Origin: Actinomycetota bacterium
GTDB lineage: Bacteria > Actinomycetota > Actinomycetes > S36-B12
Assembly (NCBI GenBank): GCA_016870195.1
Contig: VGCC01000001.1
Location: 180,087-244,086, forward strand
Direction of reading: 5' to 3'
DNA: 64,000 bases
Below the pieces are notes generated by a model. The model was given only the letters and a program-made list of their open reading frames with translations, ran no database searches and was not told the origin of the DNA. The position numbers were made by a program, and so were the translations under genes. Of this stretch, positions 19,392-31,044 are shown piece after piece (the stretch's first letter is position 1; each line of letters begins with the position of its first letter).

Positions 19392-19624
19392 GCCGCACCC
19401 TCATCCTCGATGATGGGCGTGATGCCCAACTCGCGCTCGCGCATGATCGTGTAGATCCGTGCGATGTCCCTTCGGACCGCGCGAAGACGACCGTGGCTCT
19501 CCAACTGGCCGGTGGCGCCCTGGAACCGCAGATTGAACAGTTCCTCTTTGGCCTCCTGCAACTTCGTGATCAGCTCGGCGTTGTCGAGATTGCGGAGCTC
19601 ACCTGCCGCGGTACCGATCGCCAT
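19388..19624 (-). CDS. rpmC: 50S ribosomal protein L29
   Basis: A 78-residue L29 near the exit tunnel. [20 protein letters not shown] and [20 protein letters not shown] define the two helices. The start overlaps the rplP stop by one base. Confidence 0.97.
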   Translation of the reverse strand: MAIGTAAGELRNLDNAELITKLQEAKEELFNLRFQGATGQLESHGRLRAVRRDIARIYTIMRERELGITPIIEDEGAA

Positions 19625-20046
19625 CAGTCCTCACCTGCCTCATCGCGCCGCACGATGCGGCACTTCATCGGGAGCTTGTGCATTGCGCGGGTCAACGCAT
19701 CGTGCGCGACCTTCTCGTCCGGGTAGGACAGCTCGAACATCACGCGCCCCGGCTTGACGTTTGCGACCCACCACTCCGGCGAACCCTTACCAGAGCCCAT
19801 GCGGGTTTCCGCAGGCTTCTTGGTCAGTGGGCGATCCGGGTAGATGTTGATCCACACCTTGCCACCACGACGGATATGCCGCGTGATTGCGATACGAGCG
19901 GACTCGATCTGCCGGTTGGTCACATAGGCGGGCTCGAGAGCCTGCAAGCCGTAGGTACCGAAGGTCACCTTGGTGCCACCCTTGGCCATCCCCCGACGTG
20001 TGGGGTGATGCTGCTTGCGGTGCTTGACCCTGCGCGGAATCAACAT
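19624..20046 (-). CDS. rplP: 50S ribosomal protein L16
   Basis: A 140-residue L16 near the peptidyl transferase centre and A site. [19 protein letters not shown] and the [20 protein letters not shown] segment are invariant family features. Two bases from rpsC. Confidence 0.98.
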   Translation of the reverse strand: MLIPRRVKHRKQHHPTRRGMAKGGTKVTFGTYGLQALEPAYVTNRQIESARIAITRHIRRGGKVWINIYPDRPLTKKPAETRMGSGKGSPEWWVANVKPGRVMFELSYPDEKVAHDALTRAMHKLPMKCRIVRRDEAGED

Positions 20047-20048
20047 GG

Positions 20049-20873
20049 TCAGACCCCCTCTGCGGCCGCGTCGGCAGCGGCGGTCTCGGAGTTGGCTTCC
20101 AGGACAGTCTCGGCCGCATTGGCCTCGGCCGCGACCTCGGCGTTGCCATCACGGGCACGTCGAGGGCGATCCGGCTTGGCGCGCGGTGCGTTCAACCGTG
20201 CAGCCGCGGCAGCAGCCTCGCGTTCGGCGCGGGTTCCCAATGCCTCACCCTTGTATATCCACACCTTGACACCGATGCGCCCGAAGGTGGTCCGGGCCTC
20301 ATAGAACCCGTAGTCGATATCCGCGCGCAGGGTGTGCAGCGGGACGCGCCCCTCGCGATAGAACTCCGTGCGGCTCATCTCCGCGCCACCGAGGCGACCG
20401 GACACCTGGACCCGAATGCCCTTGGCGCCGGCCTTCATCGCACTCTGCATCCCCTTGCGCATGGCTCGGCGGAACGAGACGCGGCTGGACAACTGTTCGG
20501 CGATTCCCTGGGCCACGAGTTGGGCCTCGATCTCGGGGTTCTTCACCTCGAGAATGTTCAGCTGCACCTGCTTGCCCGTGAGCTTCTCAAGGTCTGCGCG
20601 AATGCGGTCGGCCTCCATGCCACGACGGCCGATGACGATGCCCGGGCGCGCGGTGTGGATATCGACACGGACGCGGTCACGCGTGCGCTCGATCTCGACC
20701 CGGGCGATGCCTGCACGCTCCATGCCGTCGGTGAGGAGCTTGCGGATCTTGATGTCCTCGTCGACGTAATCGCGGTAGCGCTGGCCCGACTTGGTCGCAT
20801 CCGCGAACCACCGTGAGGTGAAGTCCGTGGTCACGCCCAGGCGGAAGCCGTGCGGGTTGACTTTCTGGCCCAC
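20049..20873 (-). CDS. rpsC: 30S ribosomal protein S3 with C-terminal extension
   Basis: The first 210 residues are a standard S3 with the KH domain ([20 protein letters not shown]) at the mRNA entry site. An extra tail of about 60 residues is Ala/Glu-rich after a basic RRARDGN segment, making 274 residues. Such tails are common in actinobacterial S3. Two bases from rplV. Confidence 0.97.
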   Translation of the reverse strand: MGQKVNPHGFRLGVTTDFTSRWFADATKSGQRYRDYVDEDIKIRKLLTDGMERAGIARVEIERTRDRVRVDIHTARPGIVIGRRGMEADRIRADLEKLTGKQVQLNILEVKNPEIEAQLVAQGIAEQLSSRVSFRRAMRKGMQSAMKAGAKGIRVQVSGRLGGAEMSRTEFYREGRVPLHTLRADIDYGFYEARTTFGRIGVKVWIYKGEALGTRAEREAAAAAARLNAPRAKPDRPRRARDGNAEVAAEANAAETVLEANSETAAADAAAEGV

Positions 20874-20875
20874 GA

Positions 20876-21502
20876 TCAGCCGCCTTTCTTCGGGGCTGCG
20901 GACTTCTTCGCAGCCGTCTTCTTCGTAGTGGTCGACTTCGCCGGTGCCTTTTTCGCGGGCGCTGCCTTCTTCGCCGGAGCGGCCTTCTTCGCCGGAGCGG
21001 CCTTCTTCGCGGGAGCGGCCTTCTTCGCGGGAGCGGCCTTCTTCGCGGGAGCGGCCTTCTTCGCGGGAGCGGCCTTCTTCGCGGGAGCCGCCTTCTTGGC
21101 CGGGGCCTGCGCCTCGGGAGCAACCGCCTTGGCGGCAGCCTTCTTCGTCGGCAGCGGCTTCACCGCCTTGACACCATCCCCGACGATGACCGTGATGTGG
21201 CTTGAACGCTTCCCGATCCGGTACGCGCGACCCTGGGCCCGCGGACGGATTCGCTTCATGGTGGGACCCTCATCGACGAAGGCCTCGGTCACCACGAGCT
21301 CGCGCGCATCCATGCCGTGATTGTTCGCGGCATTCGCAATCGCACTCGCGAGAACCTTGCCCACCGGCTCGCTGGCCGCCTGCGGAGCAAACCGCAGCAC
21401 TGCCTGTGCGTCCACCGCCTGCATCCCACGGATGAGGTTGATGACACGGCGCGCCTTCATGGGCGTGACGCGGACGTACCGCGCTTGGGCCCTGGCTTCC
21501 AT
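20876..21502 (-). CDS. rplV: 50S ribosomal protein L22 with Lys/Ala/Pro repeat tail
   Basis: Residues 1-118 are a normal L22, starting [20 protein letters not shown], whose hairpin lines the exit tunnel. A C-terminal tail of about 85 residues follows, dominated by repeats of APAKKA and ending [18 protein letters not shown]. It resembles histone-H1-like tails and would be highly basic, probably binding RNA at the ribosome surface. The tail is encoded by 18-bp tandem repeats. Confidence 0.95.
   Translation of the reverse strand: MEARAQARYVRVTPMKARRVINLIRGMQAVDAQAVLRFAPQAASEPVGKVLASAIANAANNHGMDARELVVTEAFVDEGPTMKRIRPRAQGRAYRIGKRSSHITVIVGDGVKAVKPLPTKKAAAKAVAPEAQAPAKKAAPAKKAAPAKKAAPAKKAAPAKKAAPAKKAAPAKKAAPAKKAAPAKKAPAKSTTTKKTAAKKSAAPKKGG
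20946..21107 (-). repeat. 18-bp tandem repeat within rplV
   Basis: Nine direct 18-bp units (unit starts at 20946, 20964, 20982 and so on to 21090) encode the APAKKA repeats of the L22 tail. The inner units are nearly identical, while the outer two are degenerate. The unit is a multiple of three, so copy-number changes would keep the frame. Confidence 0.93.
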
Positions 21503-21533
21503 CGCTATCCCCTTGCTTCTCGTATCCGCGCGC

Positions 21534-21815
21534 TTACTTGCGCTTGGCCTTACGGTCGTCCTTGATGTGACCCTTGAACGTGCGGGTCGGAGCGAACTCC
21601 CCGAGCTTGTGGCCAACCATGTTCTCGGTGATGAACACCGGCACATGCTTACGACCATCGTGAACAGCGATCGTGTGACCGAGCATTGCGGGCACGATCA
21701 TCGAACGTCGCGACCAGGTCTTGATCACGCTCTTCGATCCGGACTCGTTGGCGGATTCCACCTTCTTCATCAGGTGGTCATCGACGAACGGTCCCTTGCT
21801 CAGGCTGCGTGGCAT
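21534..21815 (-). CDS. rpsS: 30S ribosomal protein S19
   Basis: A 93-residue S19 of the 30S head. [20 protein letters not shown] and [20 protein letters not shown] are conserved. Three bases from rplB and 31 bases before rplV. Confidence 0.98.
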   Translation of the reverse strand: MPRSLSKGPFVDDHLMKKVESANESGSKSVIKTWSRRSMIVPAMLGHTIAVHDGRKHVPVFITENMVGHKLGEFAPTRTFKGHIKDDRKAKRK

Positions 21816-21818
21816 CTC

Positions 21819-22655
21819 TTACCGCTTCTTTCCGGTCTTGCGTCGACGGACGATGAACTTGTTGCTTTCCTTCTTGGCCTTGCGGGTACGTCCCTCGGGC
21901 TTGCCAGCGGGGTTCACCGGATGGCGGCCACCCGAGGTCTTACCCTCGCCACCACCGTGCGGGTGATCGACCGGGTTCATGGCGACACCACGGACGGTGG
22001 GGCGCTTGCCCTTCCACCGCATACGACCGGCCTTGCCCCAGTTGATGTTGGACTGCTCCGCGTTCCCCACCTCACCGATGGTTGCGCGCGAACGAAGGTC
22101 GACGTTACGGATTTCACCCGATGGCATTCGCAACTGGGCGTAGGGGCCGTCCTTGGCGACGAGTTGCACGCTAGAGCCCGCCGAGCGGGCGATCTTCGCT
22201 CCGCCGCCCGGCTTGATCTCCACGGCGTGGATCACGGTGCCCACGGGAATATTGCGCAGCGGCAGGTTGTTTCCAGGCTTAATGTCCGAGCTCGGACCCG
22301 TCTCCACGGTGTCGCCCTGCTTCAAGCGATGCGGGGCGATGATGTAGCGCTTCTCGCCATCGGCGAAGTGCAAGAGTGCGATGCGCGCGGTGCGGTTCGG
22401 GTCGTACTCGATATGTGCGACCTTGGCGGGCACACCATCCTTGTCGGCGCGCCGGAAGTCGATGACGCGGTAGGCGCGCTTGTGGCCACCGCCTTGGTGC
22501 CGAGTGGTGATGCGACCGGAATTATTGCGGCCGCCCTTCTTCGCCAAGGGGCGCACGAGCGACTTCTCGGGCTCGTCGCGAGTGACCTCGACGAAGTCCG
22601 CGACGCTGGAGCCGCGACGACCCGGAGTGGTCGGCTTGTACTTGCGGATTCCCAT
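21819..22655 (-). CDS. rplB: 50S ribosomal protein L2
   Basis: A 278-residue L2 at the base of the peptidyl transferase centre. It starts [20 protein letters not shown] and contains the invariant [16 protein letters not shown] with the functionally key histidine. A 32-base gap separates it from rplW. Confidence 0.98.
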   Translation of the reverse strand: MGIRKYKPTTPGRRGSSVADFVEVTRDEPEKSLVRPLAKKGGRNNSGRITTRHQGGGHKRAYRVIDFRRADKDGVPAKVAHIEYDPNRTARIALLHFADGEKRYIIAPHRLKQGDTVETGPSSDIKPGNNLPLRNIPVGTVIHAVEIKPGGGAKIARSAGSSVQLVAKDGPYAQLRMPSGEIRNVDLRSRATIGEVGNAEQSNINWGKAGRMRWKGKRPTVRGVAMNPVDHPHGGGEGKTSGGRHPVNPAGKPEGRTRKAKKESNKFIVRRRKTGKKR

Positions 22656-22687
22656 TGCTCTTATCCCTCTGCCGTGTACCGATCCCC

Positions 22688-22990
22688 CTAGGAGACCGGT
22701 CCTCCGAAGATGTCGATGCGGTCACCGGGAGCCACCGAAACGATCGCCCGCTTGGTAGAGGGGCGCTTACCGGTGCCGAAACGGGTGCGCACACGCTTCC
22801 CATCCCGGTTGTTGGTGTTGACGCTGATGACCTTGACGCCGAAAACCTGCTCCACGGCGATCCTGATCTGGGTCTTGTTCGCGTGGGGCGCGACGATGAA
22901 CGTGTACTTGTTCTCGTCGAGAAGTCCGTAACTCTTCTCCGAGACCACGGGCGCGATCAGGATGTCACGGGGATCGGCGATGGTGCTCAT
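22688..22990 (-). CDS. rplW: 50S ribosomal protein L23
   Basis: A 100-residue L23 at the tunnel exit, the docking site for trigger factor and [23 protein letters not shown] and the C-terminal basic half are conserved. Overlaps the rplD stop by four bases. Confidence 0.97.
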   Translation of the reverse strand: MSTIADPRDILIAPVVSEKSYGLLDENKYTFIVAPHANKTQIRIAVEQVFGVKVISVNTNNRDGKRVRTRFGTGKRPSTKRAIVSVAPGDRIDIFGGPVS

Positions 22991-23661
22991 GCCTCGACCT
23001 CACTCTCTGCCGCCACGGCCTTGACCGACTTCCCCGTGGCCGGTCCCGCAAGGAAGGTCTCGAGGGCCGTCTTCGTGAAGACCACGTGGTCGGAGACGAG
23101 TACGTCGTAGGTGTTGAGCTGGTCGGGTGCCACCAGCGCCACCTCCTGCAGGTTGCGCAGGCTCAGCCAGGCGTTGCGCTCATCCCGGTTGATCACGACG
23201 AGCAGGGCGCCTTCGAGGTCGAGCGCGTCGAGGGTGGCGACCGCCGACTTAGTCGAGGGTGCATCCCCGGTCAGGAGTTCGGAAACGACGTGGATGCGTC
23301 CTTCGCGCGCCCGGTCCGACAGGGCTCCGCGCAGGGCGGCGACCTTCATTTTCTTGGGTGTGCGCCGGGCGTAGTCGCGGGGGGTGGGCCCGTGCACGAC
23401 GCCGCCGCCAGCAAACTGCGGGGCGCGCGTGGAGCCCTGACGGGCACGGCCGGTGCCCTTCTGCTTGTAGGGCTTGCGGCCACCGCCGCGGACCTCGCCG
23501 CGACTCTTAGTGTCGTGGGTTCCCTGACGCGCGGCCGCAAGTTGGGCCACGACCACCTGGTGGATCAACGGCACGTTCACCTGGACGTCGAAGACCTCCG
23601 CGGGCAACTCGACGGAGCCGGACTTCTTGCCAGCGGGGGTGGTGATGTCGACGGCGCTCAC
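22987..23661 (-). CDS. rplD: 50S ribosomal protein L4
   Basis: A 224-residue L4. The tunnel-lining loop [19 protein letters not shown] is intact, including residues altered in macrolide-resistant mutants elsewhere. Overlaps the rplC stop by four bases, so translation is probably coupled. L4 regulates the S10 operon in E. coli; no such leader was recognised here. Confidence 0.97.
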   Translation of the reverse strand: MSAVDITTPAGKKSGSVELPAEVFDVQVNVPLIHQVVVAQLAAARQGTHDTKSRGEVRGGGRKPYKQKGTGRARQGSTRAPQFAGGGVVHGPTPRDYARRTPKKMKVAALRGALSDRAREGRIHVVSELLTGDAPSTKSAVATLDALDLEGALLVVINRDERNAWLSLRNLQEVALVAPDQLNTYDVLVSDHVVFTKTALETFLAGPATGKSVKAVAAESEVEA

Positions 23662-24308
23662 TTCGATCCCTCCTTCACGGCGGTGGTGACGAACACCAGG
23701 CCACCCTTGGGGCCTGGCACCGCACCCTTGATCAGGAGGAGACCGCGTTCGGAGTCGACACCGGCGACCTGCAGATTCTGCGTGGTCTGACGGTCACCAC
23801 CCATGCGGCCGGCCATCTTCATGCCCTTGAACACGCGACCCGGAGTAGCGCAGCCGCCAATAGATCCCGGCGAACGGTGCTTGCGCTCCACGCCGTGCGA
23901 GGCACGGAGGCCGGAGAAGCCGTGGCGTTTCATGACCCCCGCGAATCCCTTGCCCTTGGACGTGCCCGTGACGTCAACGAGTTGGCCCGCCTCGAACACG
24001 TCGGCGCCGAGTTCCTGGCCGAGGGTGTACTCGGTGGCGTCGTCGGTGCGGAGTTCCACGAGGTGGCGGCGCGGTGTGACGCCCGCCTTGGCGAAGTGGC
24101 CCGTTGCCGGCTTGTTCACCTTGCGGGGATCGATTGCGCCGAAGGCGAGCTGGACGGCGGAGTAGCCATCGGTCTCCGGGGTGCGCACCTGGGTGACGAC
24201 GCAGGGTCCGGCCTTGACCACGGTCACGGGGATGACACGATTGTTGTCATCCCAAACCTGGGTCATGCCGAGCTTCTCGCCCAGGATGCCCTTCACAGTG
24301 GTAGTCAT
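23658..24308 (-). CDS. rplC: 50S ribosomal protein L3
   Basis: A 216-residue L3, an early 23S rRNA-binding protein reaching the peptidyl transferase centre. [20 protein letters not shown] and [20 protein letters not shown] are typical. Starts 9 bases after rpsJ. Confidence 0.98.
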   Translation of the reverse strand: MTTTVKGILGEKLGMTQVWDDNNRVIPVTVVKAGPCVVTQVRTPETDGYSAVQLAFGAIDPRKVNKPATGHFAKAGVTPRRHLVELRTDDATEYTLGQELGADVFEAGQLVDVTGTSKGKGFAGVMKRHGFSGLRASHGVERKHRSPGSIGGCATPGRVFKGMKMAGRMGGDRQTTQNLQVAGVDSERGLLLIKGAVPGPKGGLVFVTTAVKEGSK

Positions 24309-24317
24309 CGCTCGTCC

Positions 24318-24626
24318 TTACAGCTTGATCTCGATGTCGACGCCAGCGGGGAGATCGAGGCGCATCAGTGAGTCCACGGTCTTGGGTGTGGGATCCAGGA
24401 TGTCGATCAAGCGCTTGTGGGTGCGCATCTCGAAATGCTCGCGGCTGTCCTTGTACTTGTGCGGAGAGCGGATGACGCAGTACACGTTCTTCTCCGTGGG
24501 CAGCGGCACGGGACCAGCCACCTGCGCGCCAGTACGGGTCACCGTCTCCACGATCTTCTTCGCGGATGAGTCGATGACCTCATGGTCGTAGGCCTTGAGC
24601 CGGATGCGGATCTTCTGTCCCGCCAT
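24318..24626 (-). CDS. rpsJ: 30S ribosomal protein S10
   Basis: A 102-residue S10, first gene of the S10 operon and also partner of NusB in antitermination. [20 protein letters not shown] and [20 protein letters not shown] are conserved. The upstream 119-base spacer to tuf contains a strong hairpin, which suggests that the S10 operon has its own promoter, though no clear boxes were seen. Confidence 0.98.
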   Translation of the reverse strand: MAGQKIRIRLKAYDHEVIDSSAKKIVETVTRTGAQVAGPVPLPTEKNVYCVIRSPHKYKDSREHFEMRTHKRLIDILDPTPKTVDSLMRLDLPAGVDIEIKL

Positions 24627-24682
24627 AGTGGCTGTGTCCTTACTCGAGTAGTGCCGTGTCAGTGCTAGTGAGCTGGTGATCT

Positions 24683-24715
24683 CGTGGCGGGCGCTGGGTC
24701 GCAGCGCCCGCCACG
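24683..24715 (-). terminator. Perfect 14-bp hairpin after tuf
   Basis: Arms 24683-24696 and 24702-24715 pair perfectly around the loop GGTCG. It lies about 30 bases after the tuf stop and before rpsJ. There is no T-run. It is read as the U-less terminator of the str operon and separates it from the S10 operon. Confidence 0.75.
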
Positions 24716-24745
24716 AAGTCGTGGTAGTCCTCGCGGACTGGGTCC

Positions 24746-25942
<1,197 letters not shown>

Positions 25943-26028
25943 CTGAGTTCTCCCTTGTCCTTATGCCGTCCGGCGTTGCGCGGATCGGATTGTGCGTGTC
26001 GGGTTTTCTCTTCTGTTGTGATCCGCGA

Positions 26029-28128
<2,100 letters not shown>

Positions 28129-28167
28129 GATCTTCTCCGTTGCGGGTTGGGGCCTTGTGGGCGGTGG

Positions 28168-28638
28168 TTACCAGCGGTAGTGGGCGAATGCCTTGTTGGA
28201 TTCGGCCATCTTGTGGGTGTCTTCGCGCTTCTTCACAGCAGCGCCCAGACCGTTCGAGGCGTCGAGGATCTCGTTCATCAGTCGCTCGGTCATCGTCTTC
28301 TCACGACGCTGACGCGAGTAGCCGATGAGCCAGCGCAGCGCGAGGGTGGTGCTGCGACCGGGCTTGACCTCGACGGGCACCTGGTAGGTGGCGCCGCCGA
28401 CGCGACGGGAACGGACTTCGAGGGTGGGGCGCACGTTGTCCAGTGCGCGCTTGAGGGTGATCACCGGGTCGGTGCCGGTCTTCTCCCGGCAGCCTTCGAG
28501 GGCGCCGTACACGACGGATTCGGCCTTGGAGCGCTTTCCACTCAGCAGGACCTTGTTGATCAGCTGCGTGACGACCGGCGAGTTGTAGACCGGATCGATG
28601 GCCAGCGGACGCTTGGCTGCGGGACCTTTGCGAGGCAT
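28168..28638 (-). CDS. rpsG: 30S ribosomal protein S7
   Basis: A 156-residue S7 that nucleates the 30S head. [20 protein letters not shown] and [20 protein letters not shown] are standard, ending NKAFAHYRW. The start overlaps the rpsL stop by one base. Confidence 0.98.
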   Translation of the reverse strand: MPRKGPAAKRPLAIDPVYNSPVVTQLINKVLLSGKRSKAESVVYGALEGCREKTGTDPVITLKRALDNVRPTLEVRSRRVGGATYQVPVEVKPGRSTTLALRWLIGYSRQRREKTMTERLMNEILDASNGLGAAVKKREDTHKMAESNKAFAHYRW

Positions 28639-29012
28639 CAGCCCTTCTCCTTCTTCGCGCCGTAGCGGGAACGGGCCTGCTTGCGGTTCTTCACGCCCTG
28701 CGTGTCGAGCGCGCCGCGAATGACCTTGTAGCGGACACCGGGGAGGTCACGGACGCGGCCACCGCGGACGAGCACGATCGAGTGCTCCTGGAGGTTGTGA
28801 CCGACGCCGGGGATATAGGCGGTGATCTCCACGCCGGAGGTCAGTCGCACACGGGCGACCTTGCGCAGCGCGGAGTTCGGCTTCTTCGGGGTGGTGGTGT
28901 ACACGCGCGTGCAGACCCCACGCCGCTGCGGGCTGCCCTTGAGGGCCGGGGCCTTGTTCTTCGAGACCTTGTCCTGCCGACCCTTGCGGACCAGCTGCTG
29001 GATGGTTGGCAC
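28638..29012 (-). CDS. rpsL: 30S ribosomal protein S12, Arg at position 88
   Basis: A 124-residue decoding-centre protein. The GTG start gives [20 protein letters not shown], the usual N-terminus. Lys43 in [10 protein letters not shown] is wild type. At position 88 the loop reads [11 protein letters not shown], so Arg replaces the Lys found in E. coli, Mycobacterium and Streptomyces; the codon is CGT at 28751-28749. The K88R change confers streptomycin resistance in mycobacteria, so natural resistance is plausible. First gene of the str operon. Confidence 0.97.
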   Translation of the reverse strand: MPTIQQLVRKGRQDKVSKNKAPALKGSPQRRGVCTRVYTTTPKKPNSALRKVARVRLTSGVEITAYIPGVGHNLQEHSIVLVRGGRVRDLPGVRYKVIRGALDTQGVKNRKQARSRYGAKKEKG

Positions 29013-29202
29013 TCGCGTCTCTCCCTTGTTCCGTACCGTTCCGTGCTCCGGTCCCCGACCCACGCGGTCGGGCGTGTCGCCCACTCCCGGTGGGGACAGG
29101 CAACAACCTCGTGGGGGTTACCGGTGCGTTGTGCGCCGCGTCCACGCGCTTACGGGGAAGTGCGCACACGCCCTCGCGCCCGGGGTCCGGGCACGGGGGG
29201 AG

Positions 29203-29232
29203 ACACTACCCGGTGGTCAATCGAGAGGTCAA
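29203..29232 (-). promoter_or_regulatory. Predicted str operon promoter
   Basis: On the minus strand TTGACC (29227-29232) and TAGTGT (29203-29208) are 18 bases apart. A start near 29196 leaves a leader of about 180 bases before rpsL, with several GC-rich inverted repeats. The -35 box lies just past the stop of the DUF4190 gene. Confidence 0.6.
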
Positions 29233-29241
29233 AACGGGGGT

Positions 29242-29592
29242 CTAGAGAGCCCCGGCGACCGCGACCACGACCAGGATCAGGAGTCCGATCACGAGCACAG
29301 CAGCCCAGACCCCGATGTTGATCCAGGCCACGATCATCGAGGCGGTGACCAGGCCCTGGCCGGTGACCCGGCCCTCCCCCGCCGCGATCTCCTTCTTGGC
29401 CATGTTCGCGAAGACCAGGGCCACGATCGCCGGGATTATCGGGCAGATGATCCACGACCCGATGGACAGGATGAGGGCGACGATCGCATTGCCCGACGTC
29501 TGCGGCGGGGCGGGGTAGGCCGGGGGCGCCGACTCCTCGCTGGGGACGCTCGGCCAGGTGGCGGGGGTGTTCTCGGGCTGCTGCTCGCTCAT
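29242..29592 (-). CDS. DUF4190-type small membrane protein
   Basis: A 116-residue protein with a polar, Pro-rich N-terminus (about 35 residues) and two hydrophobic segments (AIVALILSIGSWIICPIIPA and the C-terminal IGVWAAVLVIGLLILVVVAV). Between them is the charged FANMAKKEIAAGEGRVTGQG, the hallmark of DUF4190 proteins. The ATG overlaps the stop of the upstream acetyltransferase gene by four bases. Function unknown. Confidence 0.8.
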   Translation of the reverse strand: MSEQQPENTPATWPSVPSEESAPPAYPAPPQTSGNAIVALILSIGSWIICPIIPAIVALVFANMAKKEIAAGEGRVTGQGLVTASMIVAWINIGVWAAVLVIGLLILVVVAVAGAL

Positions 29593-31034
29593 TGCTGGAT
29601 CCTCCCATGGCGGGCCCGACGCGCCCGAGCCCGGCCGCGATACTCCGCCTGCTGCACCTCGGTGAGCACCCGCTGCACCCGGGACTCCACCGCGGGGGAT
29701 GCGTACACGAAGTGGGTGGTGTCGACGTCGGCGGAGGCGAGCCACTGCAGGATGAGCACGTCCGCGGGCCAAAACTCGGGAATGTACGCCGCGAAGCCCA
29801 GGCCGAGGGACGGGAGATCGGCCCCCACGTGGGCGAGCGCCTGATCGGTGGCCGGGAGGCGGACTCCGACGTACTGGACCCCCGACTCGTGGAGTTGGGC
29901 GAGGTTGTGATCGAGGGCGTCGATGAGGTCTGTGCCCACGGTGGTGACGTCGATCCGGGCGCGCTGGTTCGCGGTGTCGAAACTGACCGCGAACTCGGTC
30001 GATGAAGCCGCCTCCAGCGGGGAATCGGAGAACGTGCGCGGCCACCCGGCATCGACCACGATCGACTCGACGAGGTGCCGATACGCCGATGGGACGGATA
30101 GCTCTGCGGGGGTGAGTGGTTCGAGCGCGCTGTACGCGACGCAGATCGAACCCCGCGCCGGTTCGAGTCCCGCAGTGATGCCCACCTGTTGGATCGGTCG
30201 CGTGTAGTGCAGGTAGGCACCGACGATCGTTGCTCCCTCGGTCAACGCGATGTGCTGGGTGGCCGGGTGCGTCATCACGGGTTCCCGGAGGCGACCGATC
30301 ACATGTCGCTCGCGAAGGCGAGCAAGGAGTCGATCCCCGAGTGTCCCCGCAAGCCCGCGTCCGCGGAAGCGCGGATCCGTCACCGTGCCGCCCGTCTCGA
30401 CACAGGAATCGGTCAGGTAGAGCGCTCCCCAGTGCGCGGCGATCTCACCCGAGGAGGTGACCGCGACCTCGCCGATGCGGGCACCACCGAGAGTCTGCTC
30501 TGCCACGCGTTCCGGGTGGTAGAGGTCGACGATGGGGTAGGTCCAGCCGTAACAGCGGTAGATGGTGCGGGCTAACTCGCGTGCATCGGATGGTTCGAAG
30601 GGGCGGATCGTCAGTTCGACGTCACTTGTCGGGACGTCGTCCGGCTGTGGGGTGACATCGGAAATGTCCACTGCGGTCACGTGGGCCGGAAGCACGAACC
30701 GGACTTCGACAACGTTCGCGTCGTCTCCAGCGCGCGCATCGATCGAGGTGACTGCCCCGGCCGCCACAAGGTCAAGGAGTCCCTCCGGTGGTCCATCGAT
30801 CGGCTCACCGCGATCGCTGAGCACGACGACGAACTCGGTTCCGTCCACCCGGGCATCGAGGGACATGCGCGCATCCGCGATACCGGCGCCGAGTCGCGCG
30901 AGCGCATCGTGACCGACGAGTCGGACGACCGCCCCCGCGTCCGCTTCACACCCGAGCGCGCGCACAGCTGTGCTCACTGCTGCGGCGAGGACTTCCACCC
31001 CCGTGGCATCGGCCTGGGCGTGGATCTCGAGCAT
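29589..31034 (-). CDS. ATPase-like/GNAT acetyltransferase fusion
   Basis: A 481-residue protein without a known name. Residues 1-118 resemble an anti-sigma-factor-type HATPase domain: a helical start, a positively predicted VRLVGHDALARLGAG stretch, and LSDRGEPIDGPP at 72-83 like the ATP-binding G1 box. Residues about 138-290 are a GNAT acetyltransferase with the acetyl-CoA loop VTDPRFRGRGLAGTLGDRLL at 218-237. The last 190 residues are less recognisable and may form a second degenerate GNAT-like half. The ATG at 31034 avoids overlap with rpoC. It lies 10 bases after rpoC and may be cotranscribed with it. Target unknown. Confidence 0.7.
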   Translation of the reverse strand: MLEIHAQADATGVEVLAAAVSTAVRALGCEADAGAVVRLVGHDALARLGAGIADARMSLDARVDGTEFVVVLSDRGEPIDGPPEGLLDLVAAGAVTSIDARAGDDANVVEVRFVLPAHVTAVDISDVTPQPDDVPTSDVELTIRPFEPSDARELARTIYRCYGWTYPIVDLYHPERVAEQTLGGARIGEVAVTSSGEIAAHWGALYLTDSCVETGGTVTDPRFRGRGLAGTLGDRLLARLRERHVIGRLREPVMTHPATQHIALTEGATIVGAYLHYTRPIQQVGITAGLEPARGSICVAYSALEPLTPAELSVPSAYRHLVESIVVDAGWPRTFSDSPLEAASSTEFAVSFDTANQRARIDVTTVGTDLIDALDHNLAQLHESGVQYVGVRLPATDQALAHVGADLPSLGLGFAAYIPEFWPADVLILQWLASADVDTTHFVYASPAVESRVQRVLTEVQQAEYRGRARARRARHGRIQQ

Positions 31035-31044
31035 CGAGGACCGA

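Noticed and set aside
20946..21107. Direct repeats that might be taken for a CRISPR array
   Set aside because: The 18-bp repeats have no spacers and are in frame within rplV; the 45-bp repeats in livM likewise.
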